NCBI GenBank assembly: GCA_019117605.1
Contig: DWZK01000060.1
Span: 1-39,011, forward strand
Direction of reading: 5' to 3'
Origin: Candidatus Intestinimonas stercoravium
GTDB taxonomy: Bacteria > Bacillota > Clostridia > Oscillospirales > Oscillospiraceae
DNA length: 39,011 nt
Position numbers and translations under genes: made by a program
Shown: one piece after another, positions 31,771-38,994 of the stretch
Position numbering within the stretch: the first letter of the stretch is position 1
How the letters are laid out: each line of letters begins with the position of its first letter
Notes under the pieces: model-generated
Told to the model about the DNA's origin: nothing
The model's database searches: none
What the model saw: only the letters and a program-made list of their open reading frames with translations

Positions 31771-33015
31771 ATGGACATACCCTTATCCCTGCCCTTCCTG
31801 ATGGACGGCGCCACGGGGACCGAACTGCAAAAGCGGGGGATGCCCCCCGGCTCCTGCACCGAGCAGTGGGCCCTGGACCATCCGGAGGCCCTGCTGGAGC
31901 TCCAGCGGGCCTATGTAGCGGCAGGGGCGGACGTGCTGGTCACGCCCACCATCGGCGCCAACCGGGGCGCCCTGGAGAAGTTCGGACTGGAGGGGGAGCT
32001 GGAGCGGTATAACCGGGCCCTCACCGCCCTCACCCGGCAGGCCGCCGGGGGGAAGGCCCTGGTGGCCGGCGACCTGGGCCCCACGGGGAAGGCCATCCCC
32101 CCCTATGGAGAGACCCCCTTCGAGGAGCTGGTGGACCTGTACGCGGAGCAGGCGGCGGTCCTGCTGGACGCGGGAGTGGACCTCTTCCTGGTGGAGAGCG
32201 TCATGGCCATGGCCGAGGCCCGGGCCGCCGTGCTGGGCATCCGCAAGGCGGGAGGGGACAAGCCCATCCTGGTCACCTGCTACTGCGACGAGGAGGGCCG
32301 GACCCCCACCGGCACCGATGTGCTGGCCTGCGCCATCGTCATGCAGGGCATGGGGGCCGCGGCCTTCGGCCTCAACTGTGTGGATCCGGCGGTGGCGGAG
32401 GAGCAGCTCACCCGGCTCCACCAGTACACGGACATGCCCCTGATCGCCGAGCCCAGCGCCGGCAGCCCCCTCCAGGAGGCGGACGGGCGGCTGGTGTATC
32501 AGGGCGGTGTGGAGGACTTCTCCAGCCGGGTGCCCAGCTGGGCGGCGGCAGGGGTGCGGATCTTCGGCGGCTGCTGCGGCACCCACCCGGGGCACATCCG
32601 GGCCCTGAAGGAGGCCCTGGGGGAGATCGATTTCTCCGCCTTCCCGCCGGTGGAGAAGGATCCGGACGTGATCCCCTGCGCCAGCGAGAAGGAGGCCCGC
32701 TTCATCACCCCCGATGTGGACGTGGGGGAGACCATCCGCTGCGGCCCCGACCTCATGGAGGACATCCTGGAGGCGGAGGAGGAGCGGCCGGTGGGGGCCA
32801 TGCGCATCGCCATCCTGGAGGAGGACGACCTGGAGATCTTCGCCGAGGAGCAGTACGCGATCAAGGACGCCCTGTGCCTCTGGTCGGACGTGCCCGAGCT
32901 CATGGAGGGGGCCCTTCGGGCCTACCAGGGCCGGGCCTTCTACGACGGCACCGCCGACCTGGAGCCGGAGGTGCTCCAGCGCCTGAGCCGGGAGTACGGC
33001 CTGATCCTGCTGTGA
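31771..33015 (+). CDS. Homocysteine S-methyltransferase family protein with C-terminal extension
   Basis: Residues 1-~290 form the zinc-dependent homocysteine-binding barrel also found in MetH and MmuM: MDGATGTELQKRGM at 11-24, zinc Cys203 in FGLNCVD and Cys268/Cys269 in GGCCGTHP. It transfers a methyl group to homocysteine. No folate- or B12-binding domain follows, so the donor may be S-methylmethionine or a separate corrinoid protein. Residues ~295-414 form a further domain I do not recognise, with many acidic residues. GAGGAGG precedes the ATG at 31771. It might link with the SAH-handling deaminase upstream in the window. Confidence 0.88.
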   Translation: MDIPLSLPFLMDGATGTELQKRGMPPGSCTEQWALDHPEALLELQRAYVAAGADVLVTPTIGANRGALEKFGLEGELERYNRALTALTRQAAGGKALVAGDLGPTGKAIPPYGETPFEELVDLYAEQAAVLLDAGVDLFLVESVMAMAEARAAVLGIRKAGGDKPILVTCYCDEEGRTPTGTDVLACAIVMQGMGAAAFGLNCVDPAVAEEQLTRLHQYTDMPLIAEPSAGSPLQEADGRLVYQGGVEDFSSRVPSWAAAGVRIFGGCCGTHPGHIRALKEALGEIDFSAFPPVEKDPDVIPCASEKEARFITPDVDVGETIRCGPDLMEDILEAEEERPVGAMRIAILEEDDLEIFAEEQYAIKDALCLWSDVPELMEGALRAYQGRAFYDGTADLEPEVLQRLSREYGLILL

Positions 33016-33035
33016 GGCCGCATATCTGCACGATA

Positions 33036-33071
33036 AAAACGGAGGACCGCTGAAGAGCGGTCCTCCGTTTT
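33036..33071. terminator. Bidirectional terminator between convergent genes
   Basis: A perfect 16-bp stem, 33036-33051/33056-33071, with a GAAG loop. The A-run on the left and T-run on the right let it act for the methyltransferase (plus) and the pentapeptide-repeat gene (minus). Confidence 0.93.
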
Positions 33072-33075
33072 CCTT

Positions 33076-33729
33076 TCACTCTTTCACGATCAGCCCCAGC
33101 CGCTTGGCCAGCCCGGCGGCCTGCCACAGGTCCACCACCGCGCCCCGGAGCTCCTCCAGCCCCTCGGAGAGCACCAGGCCGTCGATGGTGCAGGTGGTCA
33201 GGTCCACCCCTTTCAACAGGGTGTGGAAGAATTGGGCCCCGGTCAGGTCGCAGCGGGTGAAGGCGGCGGGGGAGAGGAGGCACTGGGAGAGGCGGGCGGC
33301 GGGGAGGCGGCAGTCCTGGAAGGCCGCGCCCCGCAGCCGGGAGCCGGTGAAGTTGGCCCCCTGGAGGAGGCAGTCCCGGAAGGAGACCTGCCCCAGCCGG
33401 CAGTCCGGCAGCCCCGCCCCCAGGGCCTTGCACCCCTCCAGGGCGCAGCGGTCCCACCGGCTGCCGGAGAAGTTCGCGCCCGAGAGGTCGCAGTCCTGGA
33501 AGAGGACGTGGGAGAGGTCGCAGTCCTGCCACTGACAGCCGGGCAGGCGGCAGGAGCGGAAGACCGCGCCCTCCAGGACCAGGCCGGAGAGGTCCGCCCC
33601 CTCCAGAGCCAGCCCCTCCACTGCCACGCTCCGGATGGGATCATCCTCTTCCCGGGCCTCCTCCGCCAGGGCGGGGAAGTCGTCCACAGCCTGTGGATAT
33701 CTTGGCAGGATGGGTGGCAGCAGGTCCAT
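33076..33729 (-). CDS. Pentapeptide-repeat protein
   Basis: A 217-residue protein whose residues ~36-185 follow the A(D/N)LXX pentapeptide pattern (for example LEGADLSGLVLEGAVF, LSGANFSGSRW, LQGANFTGSRLRGAAF, LTGAQF), which folds as a right-handed quadrilateral beta-helix. There is no signal peptide or membrane segment. The N-terminal ~35 residues are acidic and the C-terminal ~30 helical, possibly a dimerisation end. Family members include gyrase-protecting Qnr/MfpA proteins, but fold alone cannot show that activity. GGAGGG precedes the ATG. The DegV gene lies just upstream on the same strand. Confidence 0.88.
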   Translation of the reverse strand: MDLLPPILPRYPQAVDDFPALAEEAREEDDPIRSVAVEGLALEGADLSGLVLEGAVFRSCRLPGCQWQDCDLSHVLFQDCDLSGANFSGSRWDRCALEGCKALGAGLPDCRLGQVSFRDCLLQGANFTGSRLRGAAFQDCRLPAARLSQCLLSPAAFTRCDLTGAQFFHTLLKGVDLTTCTIDGLVLSEGLEELRGAVVDLWQAAGLAKRLGLIVKE

Positions 33730-33834
33730 CGGGGATCCCTCCTCTTCTATAAGCTGCCGGGACGCCTGGACGCCGCAGCTGCGGCGGCTCGCTCTGCTCG
33801 CCCGTCGCCGGCCCAGGGAAGCCTGGGAGCGCGA

Positions 33835-34674
33835 TCACTCCTTGACGAAATAGGAGATACCGGCGCAGCCGGGGCCCGCGTGGGTGCCGACGACGGAGCC
33901 GATGGAGCTCTCCAGGACCTCCATGCCGGGGATGCGCGCCTGGAAATAGGCCTCGCACTCGGCCATGATCTGGGGGGCGTCGGCGTGGCCGAAGGACACG
34001 GGCAGAGAGGTGTCCACCGGCTCGGCAGCGATCTTCTTCTCCATCCACTGGTAGGCCGCCTTCCGCCCCCGGGCCTTGCCGGCGGCCTGGACCACCCCGT
34101 CCCGGATGTCCAGGATGGGGGTGATGCCCAGCATGCCCCCCACCACCGCGGCGGCGCCGGAGATGCGCCCGCCCATCTTCAAGTACTTCAGGGTCTCCAC
34201 CACCGCGTAGAAGCGCTGGCGGGCCTTGAGCCGCTCCAGCTCCTCCGCGATCTCCCGGGCGGAGAGGCCCTGGTCCCGGAGCCGGGCGGCCATCTCCACC
34301 AGCAGGCCCAGGCCGAAGGTGACGGTGTCCGAGTCGATCACGAAGATGTGGTCGGGATCCACCATCTCCCGGGCGATCATGGCGGATTGGCAGGTGCCCG
34401 AGAGCTTGGAGGCGATGAAGAGGGCCACCACGTCATCGCCACGGTCCCGGTGGGCCTGGAAGCGGCGGACGAACTCCTCCGGATTCACCTGGGCGGTGGT
34501 GGGCAGGGCCTGGGCGGCGCGGAGCCGGACATAGAACGCCTCGTTGGTCAGGTCCACCCCGTCCAGGAAGGACTCCTCCCCGAAGTGGACGGACAGGGGG
34601 GCCACCTCCACCCCCAGGGCCTCCTGCCGCGCTTTGGACAGGTCGCTGGTGCTGTCGGTGATGATCTGTACCAT
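33835..34674 (-). CDS. DegV family fatty-acid-binding protein
   Basis: A 279-residue cytosolic protein of the DegV/FakB family. FakB proteins bind a fatty acid for phosphorylation by FakA; whether this one does cannot be told. Landmarks are IITDSTSDLS at the N-terminus, the TTAQVNPEEF segment near 72, FIASKLSGTCQSA, VIDSDTVTFGLGLLV, and LKYLKMGGRISGAAA. Start ATG 34674 is chosen since GAGAGG lies ~10 nt upstream and the N-terminus fits the family; an upstream in-frame start would add 13 residues. Confidence 0.92.
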   Translation of the reverse strand: MVQIITDSTSDLSKARQEALGVEVAPLSVHFGEESFLDGVDLTNEAFYVRLRAAQALPTTAQVNPEEFVRRFQAHRDRGDDVVALFIASKLSGTCQSAMIAREMVDPDHIFVIDSDTVTFGLGLLVEMAARLRDQGLSAREIAEELERLKARQRFYAVVETLKYLKMGGRISGAAAVVGGMLGITPILDIRDGVVQAAGKARGRKAAYQWMEKKIAAEPVDTSLPVSFGHADAPQIMAECEAYFQARIPGMEVLESSIGSVVGTHAGPGCAGISYFVKE

Positions 34675-34741
34675 ATTGACATTTCCTCTCTTCTCATCAA
34701 GATGTACGGCCAAAGCCGGTAACGCGCTTCAAAACACTGGC

Positions 34742-34771
34742 ATCATATCCCGAAATGCGCCCTCTTGTCAA
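34742..34771 (-). promoter_or_regulatory. Promoter for degV
   Basis: On the minus strand TTGACA (34771-34766) and TATGAT (34747-34742) with 18-nt spacing, ~68 nt upstream of the ATG. The leader between them is otherwise unremarkable. Confidence 0.78.
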
Positions 34772-34829
34772 CCCCTGGGCCCGGCCCGCCGCCCATCCGG
34801 GCCCGGCCGCATTTTTTTGCCGCAGCCCC

Positions 34830-34859
34830 TTGACAAACCCGGGGCACTGTGTCTATACT
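34830..34859 (+). promoter_or_regulatory. Promoter of the GntR-ABC operon
   Basis: A perfect TTGACA at 34830-34835 and TATACT at 34854-34859 with an 18-nt spacer, 44 nt before the gntR ATG. The -10 overlaps the operator palindrome at 34856. Confidence 0.85.
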
Positions 34860-34882
34860 GTATATGCTGGATATATACAGTA
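34856..34882. promoter_or_regulatory. Palindromic operator for the GntR regulator
   Basis: Two perfect 10-bp arms, TACTGTATAT (34856-34865) and ATATACAGTA (34873-34882), spaced by 7 nt. They cover the end of the -10 and the expected start site, where a bound YtrA-type repressor would block transcription of its own operon. Confidence 0.72.
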
Positions 34883-34902
34883 AAACATCTCGAGGTGGAA
34901 CC

Positions 34903-35277
34903 ATGGACATCATCATCAGCAACAGCTCCGGCGTGCCCATCTACGAGCAGATCGCCCGGCAGATGAAGGGCCTCATCCTGCGGGGCGAGCTGCGCGAGGG
35001 GGAGGCCCTTCCCTCCATGCGGCTGCTGGCCAAGGAGCTGCGCATCTCGGTCATCACCACCAAGCGGGCCTATGAGGAGCTGGAACGGGAGGGCTTCCTC
35101 ACCACGGTGCCCGGCAAGGGCTGCTTCGTGGCCCCCCGGGACCTGGCGCTGGTGCGGGAGGACTGCCTGCGCCGGATGGAGGAGCAGCTCTCCCAGGCGG
35201 TAGCCACCGCCAAGGCCGGCGGCATCAGCCTGGAGGAGATGACCAGTGCGCTGGACATTTTGTATGGAGACGAGTGA
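34903..35277 (+). CDS. GntR-family regulator, YtrA subfamily
   Basis: A 124-residue repressor: winged helix-turn-helix in residues ~10-75 (VPIYEQIARQMKGLILRGELREGEALPS, then LLAKELRISVITTKRAYEELEREGFL) and a short helical C-terminal dimerisation part without an effector domain of the large type. This is the YtrA form, typically encoded first in an ABC transporter operon that it represses. It starts at ATG 34903 behind GAGGTGG; a nearby upstream in-frame start lies inside the operator and is unlikely. The ABC ATPase starts one base after its stop. Confidence 0.93.
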   Translation: MDIIISNSSGVPIYEQIARQMKGLILRGELREGEALPSMRLLAKELRISVITTKRAYEELEREGFLTTVPGKGCFVAPRDLALVREDCLRRMEEQLSQAVATAKAGGISLEEMTSALDILYGDE

Positions 35278-35278
35278 T

Positions 35279-36151
35279 ATGACGAACGCCATTGAGATCC
35301 GCAGCCTGTGCAAGGACTACGGGGACTTCAAACTGGACCATGTGGACCTGACCCTGCCCGGAGGGGCGATCCTGGGCCTCATCGGGGAGAACGGGGCGGG
35401 GAAATCCACTACCATCAAGGCCGTCCTGGACCTGATCCGCCGGGACGGCGGGTCGGTGAAGGTATTTGGGCGGGAGGTGGCGGAGAGCGGCCCCGCCTAT
35501 AAGGAGGATCTGGGCGTGGTGCTGGACGACGCCCCCTTCCACGACGTGCTCAAAGCGCCCCAGGTGGGGAAGATGCTCTCCCAGATCTACCGCAACTGGG
35601 ACCAGGGCCTCTTCGACGGCTATCTGGACCGGTTCCGTCTGCCCAGGGACAAGAGGATCAAAGAGTTCTCCAAGGGCATGAAGATGAAGCTCTCCATCGC
35701 CGCCGCCCTGGCCCACCGCCCGCGGCTGCTGGTGCTGGACGAGGCCACCGCCGGGCTGGATCCGGTGGTGCGCAGCGAGCTGCTGGACGAGTTCCTCTCC
35801 TTCATCCAGGACGAGGACCACGCCATCCTCCTCTCCAGCCACATCACCAGCGACCTGGAGAAGGTGGCAGACTATGTGACCTACCTCCACAAGGGGCGGG
35901 TGGCCGTCCAGGGTGCCAAGGACGAGCTGCTGGAGACCTACGGGCGGCTGGTCTGCTCCCGGACGGACCTGGAGCGGGTGGACAGAGCCCTCCTCCAGGG
36001 GATCCGGATGGGACAGTTCAGCTGCGAGGCGCTGGTGAAGGACCGCGCCGCCTTCCGGCGGCGCTATCCGGAGCTCACCGTGGACCCGGTGGGCCTGGAG
36101 GACATCATGGTATTCACCGTAAGGGGGGACGAGACATGCTCGGACTGCTGA
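35279..36151 (+). CDS. ABC transporter ATP-binding protein
   Basis: The ATPase of a GntR-linked ABC transporter. The 290-residue product has Walker A GENGAGKST (36-44), a signature loop FSKGMK (130-135) that deviates from LSGGQ as is usual in this group, Walker B LLVLDE (150-155) and the H-loop His188 in LLSSHI. The C-terminal ~80 residues are a group-specific domain. The ATG at 35279 lies after GGAG and is nearly contiguous with gntR. It overlaps the permease gene by 16 bp. Such operons often serve cell-envelope or antibiotic stress, but the substrate is unknown. Confidence 0.93.
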   Translation: MTNAIEIRSLCKDYGDFKLDHVDLTLPGGAILGLIGENGAGKSTTIKAVLDLIRRDGGSVKVFGREVAESGPAYKEDLGVVLDDAPFHDVLKAPQVGKMLSQIYRNWDQGLFDGYLDRFRLPRDKRIKEFSKGMKMKLSIAAALAHRPRLLVLDEATAGLDPVVRSELLDEFLSFIQDEDHAILLSSHITSDLEKVADYVTYLHKGRVAVQGAKDELLETYGRLVCSRTDLERVDRALLQGIRMGQFSCEALVKDRAAFRRRYPELTVDPVGLEDIMVFTVRGDETCSDC

Positions 36152-36768
36152 GAAAAGACCTGTACCTCATCGCCGCCATGGCCAGGAGCTATCTTATCAT
36201 CTGCGCCTTTTTTATTGTTTTGACTGTGCTGGGGGTATACGACGCCTCTTTTCTGGCCACTTTCCTCTCCCTCATCTGCATCATGCTGCCGGTGAACGTC
36301 TCCGCCTACGACGAGCAGGCCAGGTGGGACAAATTCGCCTCCGCCCTGCCCACGGGCCGGGACGGCGCAGTGCAGGCCCGCTACCTGTTTACCGCCCTGA
36401 TCTGCCTGGGAGCAGTGGTCCTGGCGGCCGTCCTGGCCGCGGCGATCTGGCTTCTGGACCTGGGGGGCCCAAGCACCCTGGGGGATGCCCTGCTCACCGG
36501 GGTGCTCCCCGCCAGCTTCGGCTTCCTGGTAAACGCCATTCTCCTGCCCCTGCTCTTCAAATTCGGTTCTCAGAAAGGGCGGCTTTATCTGGTCGTCGCC
36601 ATCGCTGTCTTTATGGGCTGTGTCTTCGGCGCCCTGGGCGCCCTGTCCCAGGCGGGGGTCTATCTGACCTCTCTGCCCCCTCTGTGGCTCCTGCCCCCCC
36701 TGTGCCTGCTGACTCTCTACCCCTCCTACTGCATCTCCCGGGCCATCTTCCGGCGCAAGGAGTTCTAA
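36136..36768 (+). CDS. ABC-2 type transporter permease
   Basis: The 210-residue membrane partner of the ATPase, with about six hydrophobic segments. It starts MLGLLRKDLYLI, the amphipathic entry of the ABC2_membrane_5-like family, and has SAYDEQARWDKFASALPTGRD in the first loop, a typical family segment. The ATG overlaps the ATPase gene and follows AAGGGGGG. The stop codon lies within the terminator stem that follows. Confidence 0.88.
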   Translation: MLGLLRKDLYLIAAMARSYLIICAFFIVLTVLGVYDASFLATFLSLICIMLPVNVSAYDEQARWDKFASALPTGRDGAVQARYLFTALICLGAVVLAAVLAAAIWLLDLGGPSTLGDALLTGVLPASFGFLVNAILLPLLFKFGSQKGRLYLVVAIAVFMGCVFGALGALSQAGVYLTSLPPLWLLPPLCLLTLYPSYCISRAIFRRKEF

Positions 36769-36808
36769 AGAAGCGGGCCGCCTCGCAGCTGAGGCGGCCC
36801 GCTTCTTT
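36767..36808. terminator. Bidirectional terminator between permease and lepB
   Basis: A perfect 18-bp stem, 36767-36784/36791-36808, with a GCAGCT loop and T-rich flank on the plus side. The left arm begins in the permease stop codon. It also lies just past the lepB stop on the minus strand. Confidence 0.92.
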
Positions 36809-36822
36809 TCCGTTTTCCCGTT

Positions 36823-37431
36823 TTACGCTCTCGGCCGGGAGATGGACTCCACCACGCCGAAGTCCTGGAAGGGGAGCACCACCACCAGGGCCCGGCCGAG
36901 CACACACCGCTCGTCCACCACCCCGATCTCGGGGCTGCGGCCGTCGGTGGAGTTGTTGCGGTTGTCCCCCATGACGAAGATCGAGCCCTCCGGCACCTCG
37001 ATATGGGTGTAGAAGCTGGAGGAGAGCTCTTCCATGGGCTCCAGGATATAGGGCTCGTCCAGCGCCTCGCCGTCCACATAGACGGTATTGGAGCTGTAGT
37101 CGATGTCCACCGTCTGGCCGCCCACGGCGATGATCCGCTTCACGATGGGCTGGCCGTTCCGGAAGGTGTTCTTGCTCAGGACCACCACGTCGCCCTGCTC
37201 CGGCTCGTAGCCGATGCTCTGGAGGAGGAGCATATCGTGGTCCATCAGGGTGGGCATCATGGACTCTCCATCCACCCCGATGATGCGCCCCACGAAGGTG
37301 AAGATCAGGATCAGCCCCACCAGCGCCATCACCAGGGCCTGGAGCCAAAAATACAGGTCCACTTTCAGCGCGTCGGGGCCGGAGACCTTAGGCTCCTCCT
37401 CCCCGCCGGGGACCTTGTTCTCGTCGGACAT
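36823..37431 (-). CDS. lepB: Type I signal peptidase
   Basis: Cleaves signal peptides from exported proteins at the outer face of the membrane. The 202-residue product has a charged cytoplasmic N-terminus, one membrane helix (~27-48), the catalytic Ser57 in GESMMPTL and the general base Lys98 in PIVKRIIAV, and the GDNRNNSTDGR box. ATG 37431 is used because GGGAGGG lies 6 nt upstream; an earlier ATG falls inside that site. Its short leader follows a good promoter at 37461. Confidence 0.95.
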   Translation of the reverse strand: MSDENKVPGGEEEPKVSGPDALKVDLYFWLQALVMALVGLILIFTFVGRIIGVDGESMMPTLMDHDMLLLQSIGYEPEQGDVVVLSKNTFRNGQPIVKRIIAVGGQTVDIDYSSNTVYVDGEALDEPYILEPMEELSSSFYTHIEVPEGSIFVMGDNRNNSTDGRSPEIGVVDERCVLGRALVVVLPFQDFGVVESISRPRA

Positions 37432-37460
37432 GGGTATCCCTCCCATCAGTTGGAGATTTT

Positions 37461-37489
37461 ATTATATCCCTTTCCGCCGCGGATTGCAA
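37461..37489 (-). promoter_or_regulatory. Promoter of lepB
   Basis: On the minus strand TTGCAA (37489-37484) and a perfect TATAAT (37466-37461), 17-nt spacer, 30 nt before the ATG. The -35 hexamer is self-complementary and is also available to a plus-strand promoter. Confidence 0.82.
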
Positions 37490-37514
37490 GGCCGAGGGGG
37501 ATCCCGGGTATAGT
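37484..37514 (+). promoter_or_regulatory. Possible promoter of yaaL-bofA sharing the lepB -35
   Basis: TTGCAA at 37484-37489, the same bases as the lepB -35, and TATAGT at 37509-37514. The 19-nt spacer is suboptimal. The distance to the yaaL ATG is ~70 nt. Confidence 0.4.
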
Positions 37515-37585
37515 CTCCTGCATATCCGTCTACACTTACCATAGAATGGAAGAGCAGGACAGCCTGCGGAAAGGAGGCGCCGGAG

Positions 37586-37837
37586 ATGGCGGAGGCAGTG
37601 AAAAATGGGATCTTTTTCTTTCGGAGACGGGAGGTCCGCCGGGACGGAGAGGAGATGGCGGTGCTCAAGGAGGGACTGGAGCGGACCCGGACCCTGATCA
37701 ATCAGGCCTATTCCGGATTCAACGCCACCAAGGACCCGGACCTCATCGAGTCCTATGTGTTCGAGATCAACGCGCTCCAGGCCCGGTACACCTATCTGCT
37801 CCGCCGGGTCAAGGAGCTGGAAGGGCGGGAGGGGTGA
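37586..37837 (+). CDS. yaaL: YaaL family protein (DUF2508)
   Basis: An 83-residue mainly helical cytosolic protein of unknown role, of the DUF2508/YaaL family. The Glu/Arg-rich N-terminus is followed by LERTRTLINQAYSGFNATKDPDLIESYVFEINALQARYTYLLRRV, the conserved family block. In Bacillus yaaL lies between recR and bofA; here bofA follows at 5 nt, which supports the name. GGAGGCGCCGGAG precedes the ATG. Confidence 0.82.
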   Translation: MAEAVKNGIFFFRRREVRRDGEEMAVLKEGLERTRTLINQAYSGFNATKDPDLIESYVFEINALQARYTYLLRRVKELEGREG

Positions 37838-37842
37838 CGGCG

Positions 37843-38112
37843 ATGGGGCCCCTTCTCGCCCAGTCCCTCCCCTGGCTCCTGGCGGGGGGGATGGCCGCCG
37901 TGGCCCTGCTGCTGCTGCGCCAGCCCCTGCTCTGCCTGGGGCGGCTCTGCCTGCGCACCGCCGCCTCTCTGGCCGCCCTGGCCGTCCTCAGCCCCCTGCA
38001 GGGGGTGCTGGGCTTCGGATTGGGAGTCAACCTGGCCAACGCGCTGGTCATGGCCCTCCTGGGCGTCCCGGGCTTCGGGCTCCTGCTGCTGCTCAACTGG
38101 GCGCTGGCGTAG
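37843..38112 (+). CDS. bofA: Pro-sigma-K processing inhibitor BofA-family protein
   Basis: An 89-residue membrane protein with two or three hydrophobic segments. The C-terminal block LQGVLGFGLGVNLANALVMALLGVPGFGLLLLLNW matches the BofA family, which in Bacillus holds the SpoIVFB protease inactive until mother-cell sigma-K activation. It is translated with yaaL (5-nt gap). Its presence points to a sporulating ancestor. Confidence 0.88.
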   Translation: MGPLLAQSLPWLLAGGMAAVALLLLRQPLLCLGRLCLRTAASLAALAVLSPLQGVLGFGLGVNLANALVMALLGVPGFGLLLLLNWALA

Positions 38113-38121
38113 GAGATGCCC

Positions 38122-38160
38122 CGCGGGCGCCGGGAGCCGCCGCTCCCCCAGGGGCCCGCG
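38122..38160 (+). other. Hairpin after bofA without T-tract
   Basis: A 7-bp outer stem (38122-38128/38154-38160) and an inner GGGAG/CTCCC stem (38132-38136/38143-38147). It is followed by ATATTTCTG, not a T-run, so terminator function is doubtful. Confidence 0.4.
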
Positions 38161-38191
38161 ATATTTCTGTATATTTCCATCGAGAACTTTC

Positions 38192-38241
38192 CGCCCGCCG
38201 GACATACTGTCTTTGACAGCAGCAGAAAGGCGGGCGTTTTT
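38192..38241 (+). terminator. Terminator-like hairpin abutting the deacetylase start codon
   Basis: An 8-bp GC stem (38192-38199/38229-38236) with an inner CTGTC-TTT-GACAG hairpin and five T residues at 38237-38241, directly followed by the ATG. The stem includes part of AAAGG, the only candidate ribosome binding site. It could end bofA transcripts or act as an attenuator for the next gene. Confidence 0.6.
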
Positions 38242-38994
38242 ATGGATCGTCAAAGCAGAAAGGCGGGGTGGGGAACGGCCCTGTGCATGTTCCTCCTCCT
38301 CTGCTGGGCCGCCGCCCCGTGGGTGGCAGCCGCCCAGCGGCTCACCGCGCCGGAGGAGCGGGCGGAGGAGGCCGCGTCCCTCTCCGGGGGCCCGCCCCTC
38401 ATCGCCCTCACCTTCGACGACGGGCCCCGCCGCTCCACCACCACCGCTCTGCTGGACGGCCTGTGCCAGCGGGGGGTCCACGCCACCTTCTTCCTCATCG
38501 GCGCTCAGCTGGAGGACAACGAGGACCTGATCCGCCGCATGGACGCGGAGGGACACCAGATCGGCATCCACACCTACGACCATGTCCGGCTCACCGGCCT
38601 CTCCAAGGCGGACTTCGACGCCCAGGTGGCCCGCACCCGGCAGGCGCTGACCGGCATCCTGGGCCACGACGGCTTCCTCCTCCGTCCGCCCTACGGCCTC
38701 ACCGACGGGGCCGCCCGCCAGAACGCCGGCTGCCCCATCATCCTCTGGTCGATCGACCCGGAGGACTGGGGGGACCAGGACGCCGCCCGGGAAGTGGAGC
38801 ATGTGGTCTCCCACGCCTACGACGGGGCCATCATCCTCATGCACGACATCTTCCCCGCCAGCGTGGAGGCGGCCCTGGAGATCGTGGACCGGCTCCATGC
38901 CCAGGGCTATCTCTTCGTCACCATCGACGAGCTCTTCCAGGCACGGCACATCCAGCTCCAGCCGGGCCAGGTGTACCGGGAGGCCGCGCCGTAG
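38242..38994 (+). CDS. Secreted polysaccharide deacetylase (NodB domain, CE4)
   Basis: Predicted to remove acetyl groups from peptidoglycan or another N-acetylated glycan outside the membrane. The 250-residue product has a signal peptide or anchor (~8-32), then a NodB domain: TFDDGP with Asp59/Asp60, the metal His110 and His114 in HTYDH, RPPYG at 148-152, WSIDPEDW at 169-176, and LMHD with His201. All catalytic motifs of family CE4 are present. ATG 38242 is used as it precedes the signal peptide; AAAGG is 11 nt upstream. Sporulation-related PdaA/PdaB-type function is possible given neighbouring bofA. Confidence 0.92.
   Translation: MDRQSRKAGWGTALCMFLLLCWAAAPWVAAAQRLTAPEERAEEAASLSGGPPLIALTFDDGPRRSTTTALLDGLCQRGVHATFFLIGAQLEDNEDLIRRMDAEGHQIGIHTYDHVRLTGLSKADFDAQVARTRQALTGILGHDGFLLRPPYGLTDGAARQNAGCPIILWSIDPEDWGDQDAAREVEHVVSHAYDGAIILMHDIFPASVEAALEIVDRLHAQGYLFVTIDELFQARHIQLQPGQVYREAAP

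Noticed and set aside
33076-33729. Pentapeptide-repeat protein as a Qnr quinolone-resistance determinant
   Set aside because: Only the fold is shared; no sequence feature specific to Qnr was identified, so resistance is not claimed.
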